Shown one piece after another: positions 41,965 through 50,366 of a stretch of DNA of 64,000 nt. The stretch's first letter is position 1, and every line of letters begins with the position of its first letter. The notes beneath the pieces were generated by a model. It was not told the DNA's origin. It searched no databases and saw only the letters and a list, made by a program, of their open reading frames with translations. The stretch comes from Pseudomonadota bacterium (GTDB taxonomy: Bacteria > Pseudomonadota > Alphaproteobacteria > Rhizobiales > Hyphomicrobiaceae): contig JAEXXM010000014.1 in assembly GCA_023405815.1 (NCBI GenBank), positions 12,927 to 76,926 on the forward strand, given 5' to 3'. A program made the translations under genes and the position numbers.

Positions 41965-44142
41965 TCAGGCTCCCCCGAGCTTGAGGCTTTGCAGGCTGGT
42001 CAGCAGATCGATGCCGACGCTGACCTGCGACTGTTGAGTAAGGAGCGTCACCGCAGGGTCCGTCTGCGTTTCGCTCGAATTATCCATGTCCCACTTGCCG
42101 GCAAAGCGCGTGAGGAACTGGCGGAGCTTTTCCGTATCCTTGAGGTCGGCGAGGTCGAGCCTGTCGGTAATGAGCTTTGCCTGCACGTCGATATCGAGCA
42201 GCGACATCTGCGGAAGGCCGAACGAGGTCTTGAACACCTCCAGCAACGCCTTGTCGGCGAGGATGTCGTAGGCGCTGTCGATGGACGCAGCTTTGCGCTC
42301 GAAATAGAGGGCAAGACGCACGCCCTCGTTCTCTTCGCCCGCGTTTTGCTCCAGCGTTTGGTGCAGGTAGAGATCCTGCGTGGTGAAGACTTGCTCCTTG
42401 TCCTGCGCCACGCCGACATCGACGCGCGCCACGGTTCCGTCGCTGTTGAAGTTGAAGTCGGCGGCGATCGCCTGGTAGACCGCATTCTTCGACTTGTTGG
42501 CGAAGCTGTCCTCGTCGAACCGGTCGCTCGTCAGAATCTTGCGCAGGGTGTCGTTGGAAATGCCGCTCTCGAGGTCATACGCCTTGATGATGTAGTTCTT
42601 CAGCCGCTGGTCCTGAAGAAACTCGTCGACCGTTGTGATGCTGCTCGTCTTTTCTCTGTAGTACGCCGTTTCGATCGTGCCTTGGTTCTGATCGCTCTTG
42701 AGCTCGCCGAGCGCTTCAGTGTAGCGCGACACGGTATTGTCTTGCGCGCTCTCAGTCTGCACCAGCTTGGCGCCTAGCGTGAAGCCGTCGGCACCGAAAT
42801 TGAACGCTTTGGCGAGCGCGGTGAAGCGAGAGTCGCCTTGCAGGCTTGCGTAGCTGCTGGGGCTGGATGGATCGCTGAGCAGCAAGCGCTTGATCTGCAG
42901 CTTCGTCACTTCGCTCGGATCGATGCCATAGGACGTGAGCATGTATTCGTAGAGTTTGCTCGTCGTCAGCAGAGAATCGACATGATCCACTTTGCCGATG
43001 TTGAGCCGGTAAGTCTGCGTGTCGGATGCCTCGGTCGCGAGCACCTCGTCATCGTAGTTCGTTAGGAAGAGCGCATTGAGCGCTTCCGCCTGGCTTGCAT
43101 CCTGGGCAGCTACGCCGGCGTCGAGCGATCCGTCCGTATTGAAGTTGAAGGCCTGGGCCACCGCCTTGTAGGCGTCGCTCCCGTTGGCGACGCTGTTGGG
43201 GTCGGAAAGATCGCTGACCAGGATATCGCGTATCGTCGCCGGTGCGGTGGTGACGGGATCGAGCCCCGCTGCCGTCGCGACGTAGGCTCGCAAGAAGTGG
43301 TTGTTGACGAGGTCGTCGACGTTGGTGATCGACGCCATAAGCTCGTTGAAGTAGTCGGTCTTGAAGGCCGCAGCGGCAGGGGATTCGTCGGTGCCGGTCG
43401 CCTCGTAGTAGGCGAGCATGGTCTCGCCGGTCTGCAACGATGTCTGCGCACTCCCACCCGCTGCAACGGAACCGTCGGTCTCGAATGAGAATGCAGCGGC
43501 GAGGTCTTGGTAGGCTCCACCGTAGGTGTTGGCGACGCTGCCCGGATCGGAAAGGTCGCTGGTGAGCACGTTGCGGATGGCCGAAACAGATGCAAGGTTC
43601 GGATCGATTCCATACGCCTTGAGCGCATAGTCGAAGAGGCGCTGATCCGCCAGCAGATCGTCGACCGACGTAATGCTGCCGATGCGGCTCTTGTAGTACG
43701 TCCCTTCGGCGGCCGCAGCCTCGCCCTTGGTGATCCGCTGCTGCGAGTAGAGGCCGATCATGGCGTCTTCGCTCGCTTCGTCCTGCGCCGTGGTCACGCC
43801 TGCATCCACCGCGCCGCTCGGAAGGAAGTTGAAGGCCTTGGCGAACTCAAGGTAGCGCTTGTCGGCAAGTTTGTTGACGAAGCTCTTCGTGTCGCTGATG
43901 TCGCTCTCGAGCACCTTCCGCATGAAGGCCTTGGCGTACGTCATGTCTTCCAGGCCGTGGGCCTTCATGGCGTACGCGAAGAGGCGCTGGTCCTCGATGA
44001 ACTCGTCGACCGAGGTCACTTTGCCTATATGGGAGCGGTAATACTCGGTATCACGCGCAACCTGAGGCGCCTTTGCCGCTATGGAGAGCTGGCGGGTCAT
44101 GTCGCCGCTCATCAGACGGTAGCTGGCTAGGGTCGTGAGCAC
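41965..44142 (-). CDS. six-repeat DUF1217-type flagellar protein
   Basis: 725 residues built from six units of about 115 residues, starting near residues 34, 149, 263, 377, 493 and 613. Each unit opens with the pattern YY/YF...I-(S/T)-x-(V/D)-D-x-(L/F), followed by a helix ending in YGID/GLED/AYDLE and a middle motif (L/V)-x-SDxSDP-x-S-(V/F)-AN. The units end near AFNFxxDGxVxAG. DUF1217 proteins are encoded in flagellar clusters of alphaproteobacteria and are thought to belong to basal-body or hook assembly. They are normally much shorter, so the sixfold form is unusual. There is no signal peptide, suggesting export by the flagellar system or cytosolic action. Confidence 0.8.
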   Translation of the reverse strand: MLTTLASYRLMSGDMTRQLSIAAKAPQVARDTEYYRSHIGKVTSVDEFIEDQRLFAYAMKAHGLEDMTYAKAFMRKVLESDISDTKSFVNKLADKRYLEFAKAFNFLPSGAVDAGVTTAQDEASEDAMIGLYSQQRITKGEAAAAEGTYYKSRIGSITSVDDLLADQRLFDYALKAYGIDPNLASVSAIRNVLTSDLSDPGSVANTYGGAYQDLAAAFSFETDGSVAAGGSAQTSLQTGETMLAYYEATGTDESPAAAAFKTDYFNELMASITNVDDLVNNHFLRAYVATAAGLDPVTTAPATIRDILVSDLSDPNSVANGSDAYKAVAQAFNFNTDGSLDAGVAAQDASQAEALNALFLTNYDDEVLATEASDTQTYRLNIGKVDHVDSLLTTSKLYEYMLTSYGIDPSEVTKLQIKRLLLSDPSSPSSYASLQGDSRFTALAKAFNFGADGFTLGAKLVQTESAQDNTVSRYTEALGELKSDQNQGTIETAYYREKTSSITTVDEFLQDQRLKNYIIKAYDLESGISNDTLRKILTSDRFDEDSFANKSKNAVYQAIAADFNFNSDGTVARVDVGVAQDKEQVFTTQDLYLHQTLEQNAGEENEGVRLALYFERKAASIDSAYDILADKALLEVFKTSFGLPQMSLLDIDVQAKLITDRLDLADLKDTEKLRQFLTRFAGKWDMDNSSETQTDPAVTLLTQQSQVSVGIDLLTSLQSLKLGGA

Positions 44143-44194
44143 GGTCGAGCTTCCCGTTGGGCAGGTTGCAGGAAGGTTGCACTCTTTGCCTTTC

Positions 44195-44290
44195 GTGAAG
44201 CTGGTGCCCGAACCACCGCGGGATCCTGGCTAGGAGACAGCTTCACGCAAGGAAGTGATGCTTCAACTCATAAGAGGATAAAATCACTTC
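44195..44290 (+). promoter_or_regulatory. structured 5' region of the motA operon (two inverted repeats)
   Basis: Stem 1 is GTGAAGCTG (44195-44203) with CAGCTTCAC (44238-44246), nine perfect pairs. Stem 2 is GAAGTGAT (44252-44259) with ATCACTTC (44283-44290), eight perfect pairs, ending 12 bases before the motA GTG. The TGAAGC at 44196-44201 could alternatively pair with GCTTCA at 44260-44265 in the loop of stem 2, so two mutually exclusive folds are possible. Stem 2 adjoins the only Shine-Dalgarno-like GGA. This may be a cis-regulatory RNA or a pair of operators. Confidence 0.5.
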
Positions 44291-44302
44291 GGATTCCCTG
44301 AC

Positions 44303-45193
44303 GTGACCATAGCGATTGGCCTTTTCGTCACCCTGGCCTGCATGCTTGGCGGCTTCGTCGCTATGGGCGGGCACGTCGGCGTCATCTGGCAGCCCTGGGA
44401 GTTCGTTATCATCGGCGGCTCTGCCCTGGGCACGTTCATCGTCGCCAACCCCATGAAAACAATAAAGGATACTGGGGCAGGCATTAAGGAAGCCTTTACC
44501 GGCGACGCACCGGGAAGGCAGCAGTACCTCGAGGTTCTCGGCATCCTCTACTTCCTGATGCGGGAGTTGCGCTCCAAGCCGCGCAACGAGGTCGAGGAGC
44601 ATATCGACAGCCCCGATCAGTCCCCGTTGTTCCAGAAGTTTCCGAGCATCGCCGCCAACGAGGACCTGACGACGTTCATCTGCGACTATTGCCGCCTCAT
44701 CATCATCGGCAATGCGCGCACGCACGAGATCGAAGCGCTGATGGACGAGGAGATCAATACCATCCGCACCGACAAGACGAAGCCCTATCACGCGCTGGTC
44801 TCGGTCGGTGAAGGTCTCCCGGCACTCGGCATCGTGGCTGCCGTTCTGGGCGTCGTGAAAGCCATGGGTGCGCTCGATGAATCCCCCGAAGTTCTCGGAC
44901 ACCTCATCGGCGCAGCTCTCGTGGGAACGTTCGCCGGCATCTTCCTCTCCTATGCCGTCTTCACGCCCCTCGCCAACAAGATCAAGACTTTGCGCGAGAA
45001 GCAGCTGCGCAGCTACGTCATCGTCAAGCAGACGCTGCTCGCCTTCATGAACGGAGCGATGCCGCAGGTCGCGCTCGAGCACGGGCGCAAGACGATTTCG
45101 GTCTATGAGCGCCCCTCGATCGACGACGTCGAGCAGATCGCTCTGAGCTCCAGCGCCGCCAGCGGGGAGCCGGCTGCCGCGGAGGCGGCCTGA
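44303..45193 (+). CDS. motA: flagellar motor stator protein MotA
   Basis: 296 residues from a GTG at 44303. Four membrane segments (IGLFVTLACMLGGFVAMGG, WEFVIIGGSALGTFIVAN, GIVAAVLGVVKAMGAL, LVGTFAGIFLSYAVFTPL) and the large cytosolic loop holding the charged patch that acts on FliG. MotA and MotB form the proton-driven stator. This gene leads a 16-gene operon through fliP, while motB lies 17 kb downstream with fliF. The ribosome site is weak and lies beside a hairpin. Confidence 0.95.
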   Translation: MTIAIGLFVTLACMLGGFVAMGGHVGVIWQPWEFVIIGGSALGTFIVANPMKTIKDTGAGIKEAFTGDAPGRQQYLEVLGILYFLMRELRSKPRNEVEEHIDSPDQSPLFQKFPSIAANEDLTTFICDYCRLIIIGNARTHEIEALMDEEINTIRTDKTKPYHALVSVGEGLPALGIVAAVLGVVKAMGALDESPEVLGHLIGAALVGTFAGIFLSYAVFTPLANKIKTLREKQLRSYVIVKQTLLAFMNGAMPQVALEHGRKTISVYERPSIDDVEQIALSSSAASGEPAAAEAA

Positions 45194-45196
45194 CGC

Positions 45197-46126
45197 ATGG
45201 CTCAGCCCGCCGCCTCGCGCAGGAGCCTCGATGGTCTCTTCGCCGGTCCGCAGGATCTGGTCGAGCGCCTCCCGATGCTGCGGACCATCCTGCAGAAGAC
45301 GGCCAGTAGCTGGGCCGATCAGCTTCGCGGCATCTCCGCGACGGTGCCGGAGGTCGTGCTGGTCGGCGTCGAGAGCGGCCCGCCCGAGAGCATGATCGCC
45401 GCCACCGCGAACCAGGCCCTTGCATGCGTCCTTGAAGCGCCGAAATGGAATGCGCGGCTCATCATCTGCGCTGAGTATGAGTTCGTGATCACGGTCGTCG
45501 AGATGCTGCTCGGCGGTGACGGCACCGAGCCGGTGCCGGGCACGGACCGGCAACTCACCAGAGCCGAGTTCGGGCTCGCGCGGCTGGCCTTCGAGCAGTT
45601 CGCCCACGCCTTGGAGGAAGGCTTCTCTATCATAGCGCCCGCGAGCTTCGTGGTTGAGACAACCGCGCCCCGGGTGAGCTTCGATGTCCTGGGGCGCCTG
45701 ACGGTGCCTATCGTCGCCGCGAAGTTTCACATGTTCGCGCTAGGCCTGGGTGGCGGCATAACTCTCATGATGTCGCAATCGGTTCTGAGCCCGATGCGCA
45801 ATGAGCTCTCGCGCACTGCAGGGCCGGAGTCGGTCAGGCCCGATCCAGCTTGGAGTCAGAAGATACAAAGCGAGGTTTCCCGCGCCAACGTCGACCTCGT
45901 GGCTGTCCTTGACGAGCAGGAGATTTCGCTCGCCGAAGTGGCGCGGTTCTCCGTTGGTCAAGTTCTGCCCCTGAAGGCGACTCCAGAGGGAACGCTGCGC
46001 GTCGAGTGCAATGGCGAGCCGCTCATCAACTGCGAAATCGGCAAGTCGAATGGAGTTTATGCGCTGCGCGTTCGCGACTTCGTCGACCAACAGCGAGAGT
46101 TCATGGATGACATCCTCGCCGGCTAG
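45197..46126 (+). CDS. fliM: flagellar motor switch protein FliM
   Basis: 309 residues. A FliM middle domain (about 40-220) and a C-terminal SpoA domain (about 235-300, LAEVARFSVGQVLPLKATPEGTLRV). It forms the C-ring with FliG and FliN. The short N-terminal CheY-binding peptide of other FliMs (pattern LSQxEIDALL) is not present: the protein starts directly MAQPAASRRSLDGLFAGPQDLVER. How CheY would reach the switch is therefore not evident. It starts three bases after motA. Confidence 0.88.
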   Translation: MAQPAASRRSLDGLFAGPQDLVERLPMLRTILQKTASSWADQLRGISATVPEVVLVGVESGPPESMIAATANQALACVLEAPKWNARLIICAEYEFVITVVEMLLGGDGTEPVPGTDRQLTRAEFGLARLAFEQFAHALEEGFSIIAPASFVVETTAPRVSFDVLGRLTVPIVAAKFHMFALGLGGGITLMMSQSVLSPMRNELSRTAGPESVRPDPAWSQKIQSEVSRANVDLVAVLDEQEISLAEVARFSVGQVLPLKATPEGTLRVECNGEPLINCEIGKSNGVYALRVRDFVDQQREFMDDILAG

Positions 46127-46169
46127 CAGGAGCTAGGCTGGTGGAGCACCGGATCATCAGGGAAGCCAC

Positions 46170-46568
46170 ATGTCGAACTTCGATCCATTGAATCTTCAAG
46201 CCGAGGGGGTGCCGGGCGACATGCCTGCCGAGCCGAAGTATGCTGGCGCTCAGCCGCCAGGTGCGCCCTACGGGCTTGGCGCGGGCGCCGGCAGCGCCGA
46301 GGGGCTCAGCCTCGACACCATCATGCGTATCCCCGTAACGGTGAAAATCGTTCTGGGATCCGCGTCGATGCCCGTCGCGGCCCTCCTGAAGCTCGGCCGT
46401 GGTGCGCTCATTCCCCTCGATCGCAAGCTCGGTGAGCCCGTGGACGTGATCGTCAACGGTCGCGTCGTTGCCCGCGGCGAGGTTGTCGTGATGGACGACG
46501 ACCCCTCGCGGCTCGGTATCTCGCTGACCGAGGTGGTGGGTCCGTCCGCCCCCGAGAACCTTCCCTGA
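46170..46568 (+). CDS. fliN: flagellar motor switch protein FliN
   Basis: 132 residues: an N-terminal 45-residue flexible glycine/alanine-proline segment and the SpoA domain (MRIPVTVKIVLGSASMPVAALLKLGRGALIPLDRKLGEPVDVIVNGRVVARGEVVVMDD), with the family's usual ordering. FliN stacks at the base of the C-ring. Confidence 0.93.
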   Translation: MSNFDPLNLQAEGVPGDMPAEPKYAGAQPPGAPYGLGAGAGSAEGLSLDTIMRIPVTVKIVLGSASMPVAALLKLGRGALIPLDRKLGEPVDVIVNGRVVARGEVVVMDDDPSRLGISLTEVVGPSAPENLP

Positions 46569-46577
46569 CGACGCGCC

Positions 46578-47609
46578 ATGGTCGCCCACCCCCACCACCG
46601 AGGAAGTCCCAAGCGCACCGCGCTGACCGGCCCCGAGAAGGTCGGGATATTGTTGCTTGCGCTCGGGAAGACCAAGGCGGCACAGCTGCTGCGGCGCCTC
46701 GATCCTGAGGAGCTGCGGGTTCTTACGCGCTCGAGTACGCGGATGCGCCCGGTCAGCTCCGACGAGGTCGAGGAGCTCATCGAGGAGTTCGCGGAGAGCT
46801 TCACCGGCGCGGCCGGTTTTGCCGGCGGGGCCGAGGAGGTGAAGAGCCTCCTCGCCGACGTGATGTCTGCGGATGAGATCGCTCAATATATGCGCGATCA
46901 GCCGACCGAAGGTCAGCCGGTCTGGGACAAGCTCGTCCCCCTGAGGGACAACGTCCTGCACGCACTCATCATGAAGGAGCACCCGCAGACGATCGCCGTC
47001 GTCCTTTCGCGCCTCGACTCGAACGTCGGCGCTCGGCTGCTGCGCACTCTCGAGCCTGAGTTCAGGCACTCTCTCTTGCGCCGCATGCTTGGCCTCAAGG
47101 GCGTCTCCGAGCGCGCCATGGCCGCGATCGAGAATGGTCTTCGCGAAGACTTGCTCGCAACCATGCTGGCAGCGCCCAATCCGGAAACGCGCAAGACCAT
47201 CGCCGGCATCCTCAACAAGCTCGACGGATCACAGGCAAACGAGATCTTGAAGAGCATTGCCGCGACACGTCCCGAGGACGCCAACGAGCTGAAGAGCATG
47301 CTCTTCTCGTTTGCGGATCTCGCCAATCTCAAGCCCCGCGCGCGCTCGCTCATCCTCGAGAAGGTTCCGACCGAGCAGGTCGTCATGGCCCTTAACGGCG
47401 CCGGTCCCGACCTGCAGGAGGCGGTCCTTTCCACCCTTACCGCCCGCGTCCGGCGCATGGTCGAGGCCGAACTCGAAGCTGCGCCGCCGGCACGCTCGCG
47501 CGACGTCGAGGAAGCGCGCCGCGGCATCGTCGCAACGGTTCTCGCCCTCATGGCCCGTGGCGAGATTACGCTCGAGGACCGCAGCTCCGATGACGATCAG
47601 TCTGATTGA
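46578..47609 (+). CDS. fliG: flagellar motor switch protein FliG
   Basis: 343 residues with the three FliG domains. The N-terminal FliF-binding part holds KVGILLLALGKTKAAQLLRRLDPEELRVL. The middle part holds ADVMSADEIAQYMRDQPTEGQPVWDKLV and EHPQTIAVVLSRLDSNVGARLL. The C-terminal torque helix region is weaker but recognisable (KSMLFSFADLANLKPRARSLILEKVPTEQVVMAL). FliG is the rotor subunit that MotA pushes against. Starts nine bases after fliN. Confidence 0.94.
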   Translation: MVAHPHHRGSPKRTALTGPEKVGILLLALGKTKAAQLLRRLDPEELRVLTRSSTRMRPVSSDEVEELIEEFAESFTGAAGFAGGAEEVKSLLADVMSADEIAQYMRDQPTEGQPVWDKLVPLRDNVLHALIMKEHPQTIAVVLSRLDSNVGARLLRTLEPEFRHSLLRRMLGLKGVSERAMAAIENGLREDLLATMLAAPNPETRKTIAGILNKLDGSQANEILKSIAATRPEDANELKSMLFSFADLANLKPRARSLILEKVPTEQVVMALNGAGPDLQEAVLSTLTARVRRMVEAELEAAPPARSRDVEEARRGIVATVLALMARGEITLEDRSSDDDQSD

Positions 47610-47617
47610 GGGGCTGA

Positions 47618-48712
47618 ATGTCGAGCCAGGATCAGGACAAAGAGAGCAAAACCGAGGAAGCAACCGAGAAGAAGATTCGGGATGCGATCGAGAAGGGCAG
47701 AGTGCCGTTCTCCAAGGAGCTTCCCGCCTTTGCTTCGCTGACCGGCCTGATTGTCATCACCAGCTTCTTCATCGTCGGCAGCGCCATCGAGCTGGCATCC
47801 TCCCTCAAGGGGTTCATTGACGATCCAGGTCATTGGCCCCTGGAGAATACGGCCGACGTGGTTCAGGTCTTTGGGGCCGTCAACGTCGATGCCGCCCGCC
47901 TCCTGATGCCGGCCGTGCTCGTCCTCGCCATTGCCGGTCTTGGAAGCTCGCTCGTGCAGAATCCGCCGAGCATCGTCTTCGAACGCATCCGGCCGCAGCT
48001 CTCGCGCCTCTCCATCAGCGCCGGATGGCAACGGCTCTTCGGCGTGCAAGGGTGGGTCGAGTTTCTCAAGGGCACCTTCAAGCTCGGTGCACTCGCCTTC
48101 CTGGCCTATCTGCTCGTGCGCGCGGCCCGATTCGACGTGTTCAACTCGATGTTCATGTCGCCGTACGCGCTGCCGGAGCTGGTGCAGACCATGTCTATCC
48201 GGCTGTTCGTCTCCGTCGTGGCGGCGATCATGCTGATGGTGGTGGGAGACATCGTCTGGTCACGCTTCTTCTGGCGGCGCGAGCTGAGGATGACGCGCCA
48301 GGAGGTCAAGGACGAGCACAAGCAGTCCGATGGCGACCCGATCATCAAGGCGCGCCTGCGCTCTCTCGCTCGCGACCGCGCCCGCAAGAGGATGATGGCG
48401 CGCGTGCCCCAGGCGACCGTCGTAATTGCCAACCCGACACACTATGCCATCGCTCTGCGCTACGTCCGCACCGAGAACCAGGCACCCCTCGTCGTCGCCA
48501 AGGGACTCGACCTCGTCGCGCTGAAGATTCGTGGCGTTGCCGAGAAGCATGGAATTCCCGTGGTGGAAGACAAGCTTCTCGCAAGGTCGCTGTACGATAA
48601 GGTCGAGGTTGATCAGCTCATCCCCCCAGAATTCTATAGGGCTGTGGCAAACGTGATCCTCTACATCATGTCCCGCGGACGTCCGATTCAAACAGGCGCC
48701 CCGCAACGATGA
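47618..48712 (+). CDS. flhB: flagellar type III export switch protein FlhB
   Basis: 364 residues. Four membrane segments in the first ~220 residues and a cytosolic tail that contains the autocleavage motif N272-P-T-H. The N-terminus KTEEATEKKIRDAIEKGRVPFSKELPAF is diagnostic. FlhB switches export specificity from hook to filament proteins after the hook is long enough. The follow-on gene overlaps by four bases (ATGA). Confidence 0.96.
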   Translation: MSSQDQDKESKTEEATEKKIRDAIEKGRVPFSKELPAFASLTGLIVITSFFIVGSAIELASSLKGFIDDPGHWPLENTADVVQVFGAVNVDAARLLMPAVLVLAIAGLGSSLVQNPPSIVFERIRPQLSRLSISAGWQRLFGVQGWVEFLKGTFKLGALAFLAYLLVRAARFDVFNSMFMSPYALPELVQTMSIRLFVSVVAAIMLMVVGDIVWSRFFWRRELRMTRQEVKDEHKQSDGDPIIKARLRSLARDRARKRMMARVPQATVVIANPTHYAIALRYVRTENQAPLVVAKGLDLVALKIRGVAEKHGIPVVEDKLLARSLYDKVEVDQLIPPEFYRAVANVILYIMSRGRPIQTGAPQR

Positions 48713-49197
48713 TGAAGCAACCCAACAGGTTCACCTTCGAGCGCGAGAAGGCGCTCGGGCATGGCATTCGTGAGCTGGCCTCCGACCTGCGCCTCGTCGA
48801 GCCGGCGGACTACATCAACTTCGTCCGCACCGAGCGCTTCGCCAACATCGCAAATCTCATAGCCTCTTCCGCCGAGCTGTTCTTCAAGCCGGGAACCATC
48901 TATTTCGGGCATTCGGGCGACGTCGACGTGAGCTGGGATCAGCCGCCGAGCGTCGCGCTCGACATGGAGTTCCGGCACATGCACGTGAACGTCTATTTCC
49001 GGCTTGTGCTCGAAGCACAACAGGCGGGCGTAGAAATCACCTATGTCGCGTTCGAGGGAGCCTCCGACGAGCCTGACGAAAACACGCAGCGGTTGATAGA
49101 CGCCATCGCCGACGCACGCTTGATGCCCATTCCCGCCCTCGACCGCATCGACCCCCGCGGTGCCGCCGAGCCTGCGACAAGCCTCGGACAAGCTTAA
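48709..49197 (+). CDS. conserved hypothetical flagellar-cluster protein
   Basis: 162 residues (start ATG 48709 overlapping flhB, or the next ATG at 48712). It is a soluble mixed alpha/beta protein with FRHMHVNVYFRLVLEAQQAGVEITYVAFEGAS and a motif TERFANIANLIASSAELFF. I do not recognise the family. The position between flhB and flgB in an operon of overlapping genes implies a part in flagellar assembly or its control. Confidence 0.72.
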   Translation: MMKQPNRFTFEREKALGHGIRELASDLRLVEPADYINFVRTERFANIANLIASSAELFFKPGTIYFGHSGDVDVSWDQPPSVALDMEFRHMHVNVYFRLVLEAQQAGVEITYVAFEGASDEPDENTQRLIDAIADARLMPIPALDRIDPRGAAEPATSLGQA

Positions 49198-49239
49198 GCC
49201 TTTATCAAGCTTCGCAGACATCAACGCGCAGCTAATGGC

Positions 49240-49617
49240 ATGAGCTCGATATTCCTTTTCGACATCGCCTCGCAACGGAACCACTGGCTATCGCTGCGCC
49301 AGGAGACGATTTCCAACAACATCGCCCATGCCAACACGCCGGGCTATGCCGCCCACGACGTGCAGCCGTTCGAAGCTGTCCTGCAATCCGAGCAGCTTTC
49401 TCTCGCGACCAGCGAGCCGGGGCACGTGAGCCAGACGTCGCGCCCGGTGGATGATGTCATCGAAAACGACGAGAGCTGGCACACCTACAACTCCGGAAAC
49501 TCGGTCAGCCTCGAGAAGGAGCTCGTCAAGGCGGGCGAGGTCAACAGCGCCTTCGCGCTGAGTAACGGGGTGGTCAAGGCGTTTCACCGCATGCTGCTGA
49601 CCAGCACGAAAGGCTGA
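49240..49617 (+). CDS. flgB: flagellar basal-body rod protein FlgB
   Basis: 125 residues. The rod signature LRQETISNNIAHANTPGYAAHDVQPFEAVL is at the N-terminus, and the C-terminal helix is GVVKAFHRMLLTSTKG. FlgB is the most proximal rod subunit. AAGCTT occurs twice upstream (49190-49195 and 49208-49213), a possible hairpin or site. flgC follows after two bases. Confidence 0.94.
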   Translation: MSSIFLFDIASQRNHWLSLRQETISNNIAHANTPGYAAHDVQPFEAVLQSEQLSLATSEPGHVSQTSRPVDDVIENDESWHTYNSGNSVSLEKELVKAGEVNSAFALSNGVVKAFHRMLLTSTKG

Positions 49618-49619
49618 CC

Positions 49620-50039
49620 ATGGCCGATCCGCTCAAAGTCTCGCAATCGATCGCCGCCGCGGGTCTCGACGTTCAGTCGCACCGCATGCGCATTATCGCC
49701 GAGAACATGGCCAACGCGCAGTCGACGGCCAGCACGCCTGGTGGCGATCCCTATACCCGCAAGACGATCGTCTTCTCCAACGATTTCGACGAGACGTTGA
49801 GTGCGAACGTCGTGGGTGTCGAGCAGATCGGTACCGACCCCAGCCCCTACCGCATCGAGCGAAATCCGAGCCATCCGGCCGCCGACGAGAACGGCAACGT
49901 GAAGTACCCGAACGTGAACATGCTCGTTGAAATGGCGGACATGCGCGAGGCCAATCGCTCGTATGAAGCCAATCTTCAGATGATGAAGCAGTCGCGGGCG
50001 ATGGTCATGATGACGGTCGATCTGCTGAGGAGCAGTTGA
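49620..50039 (+). CDS. flgC: flagellar basal-body rod protein FlgC
   Basis: 139 residues. QSIAAAGLDVQSHRMRIIAENMANAQSTASTPGGDPYTRKTIVF at the start and NMLVEMADMREANRSYEANLQMMKQSRAMVMMTVDLLR at the end are characteristic of FlgC, a rod subunit. The stop overlaps the fliE ATG. Confidence 0.95.
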   Translation: MADPLKVSQSIAAAGLDVQSHRMRIIAENMANAQSTASTPGGDPYTRKTIVFSNDFDETLSANVVGVEQIGTDPSPYRIERNPSHPAADENGNVKYPNVNMLVEMADMREANRSYEANLQMMKQSRAMVMMTVDLLRSS

Positions 50040-50356
50040 TGTTGGAGCAGCTCATTCCCGCGCTTTCCGGAGTCGCCAAGAGCTCGCCCGTTCAGGGCGA
50101 CACGACTATCCGGCCGAGCGCAACCGTCACCGAGCCGGGCGCCGATTTCGGCAGCATGCTGGCGCGCATGGCGGGTGACACGGTTGATACTTTGAAGGGA
50201 GCCGAGGCGGTTTCGGTCGCTGGCATCCGCGACAAGGCATCGGTTCAGCAAGTGGTCGAGTCGGTTATGGCCGCGGAGCAGTCGCTGCAGACGGCGATTG
50301 CAGTGCGCGACAAGGTGGTGTCCGCGTACATGGAAATCAGCCGCATGGCAATTTGA
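50039..50356 (+). CDS. fliE: flagellar hook-basal body protein FliE
   Basis: 105 residues from the ATG at 50039, which overlaps the flgC stop by one base. The helical C-terminal half, SVQQVVESVMAAEQSLQTAIAVRDKVVSAYMEISRM, is typical of FliE, the adapter that links the MS ring to the rod. Confidence 0.92.
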   Translation: MLEQLIPALSGVAKSSPVQGDTTIRPSATVTEPGADFGSMLARMAGDTVDTLKGAEAVSVAGIRDKASVQQVVESVMAAEQSLQTAIAVRDKVVSAYMEISRMAI

Positions 50357-50366
50357 GGGATAGGTC

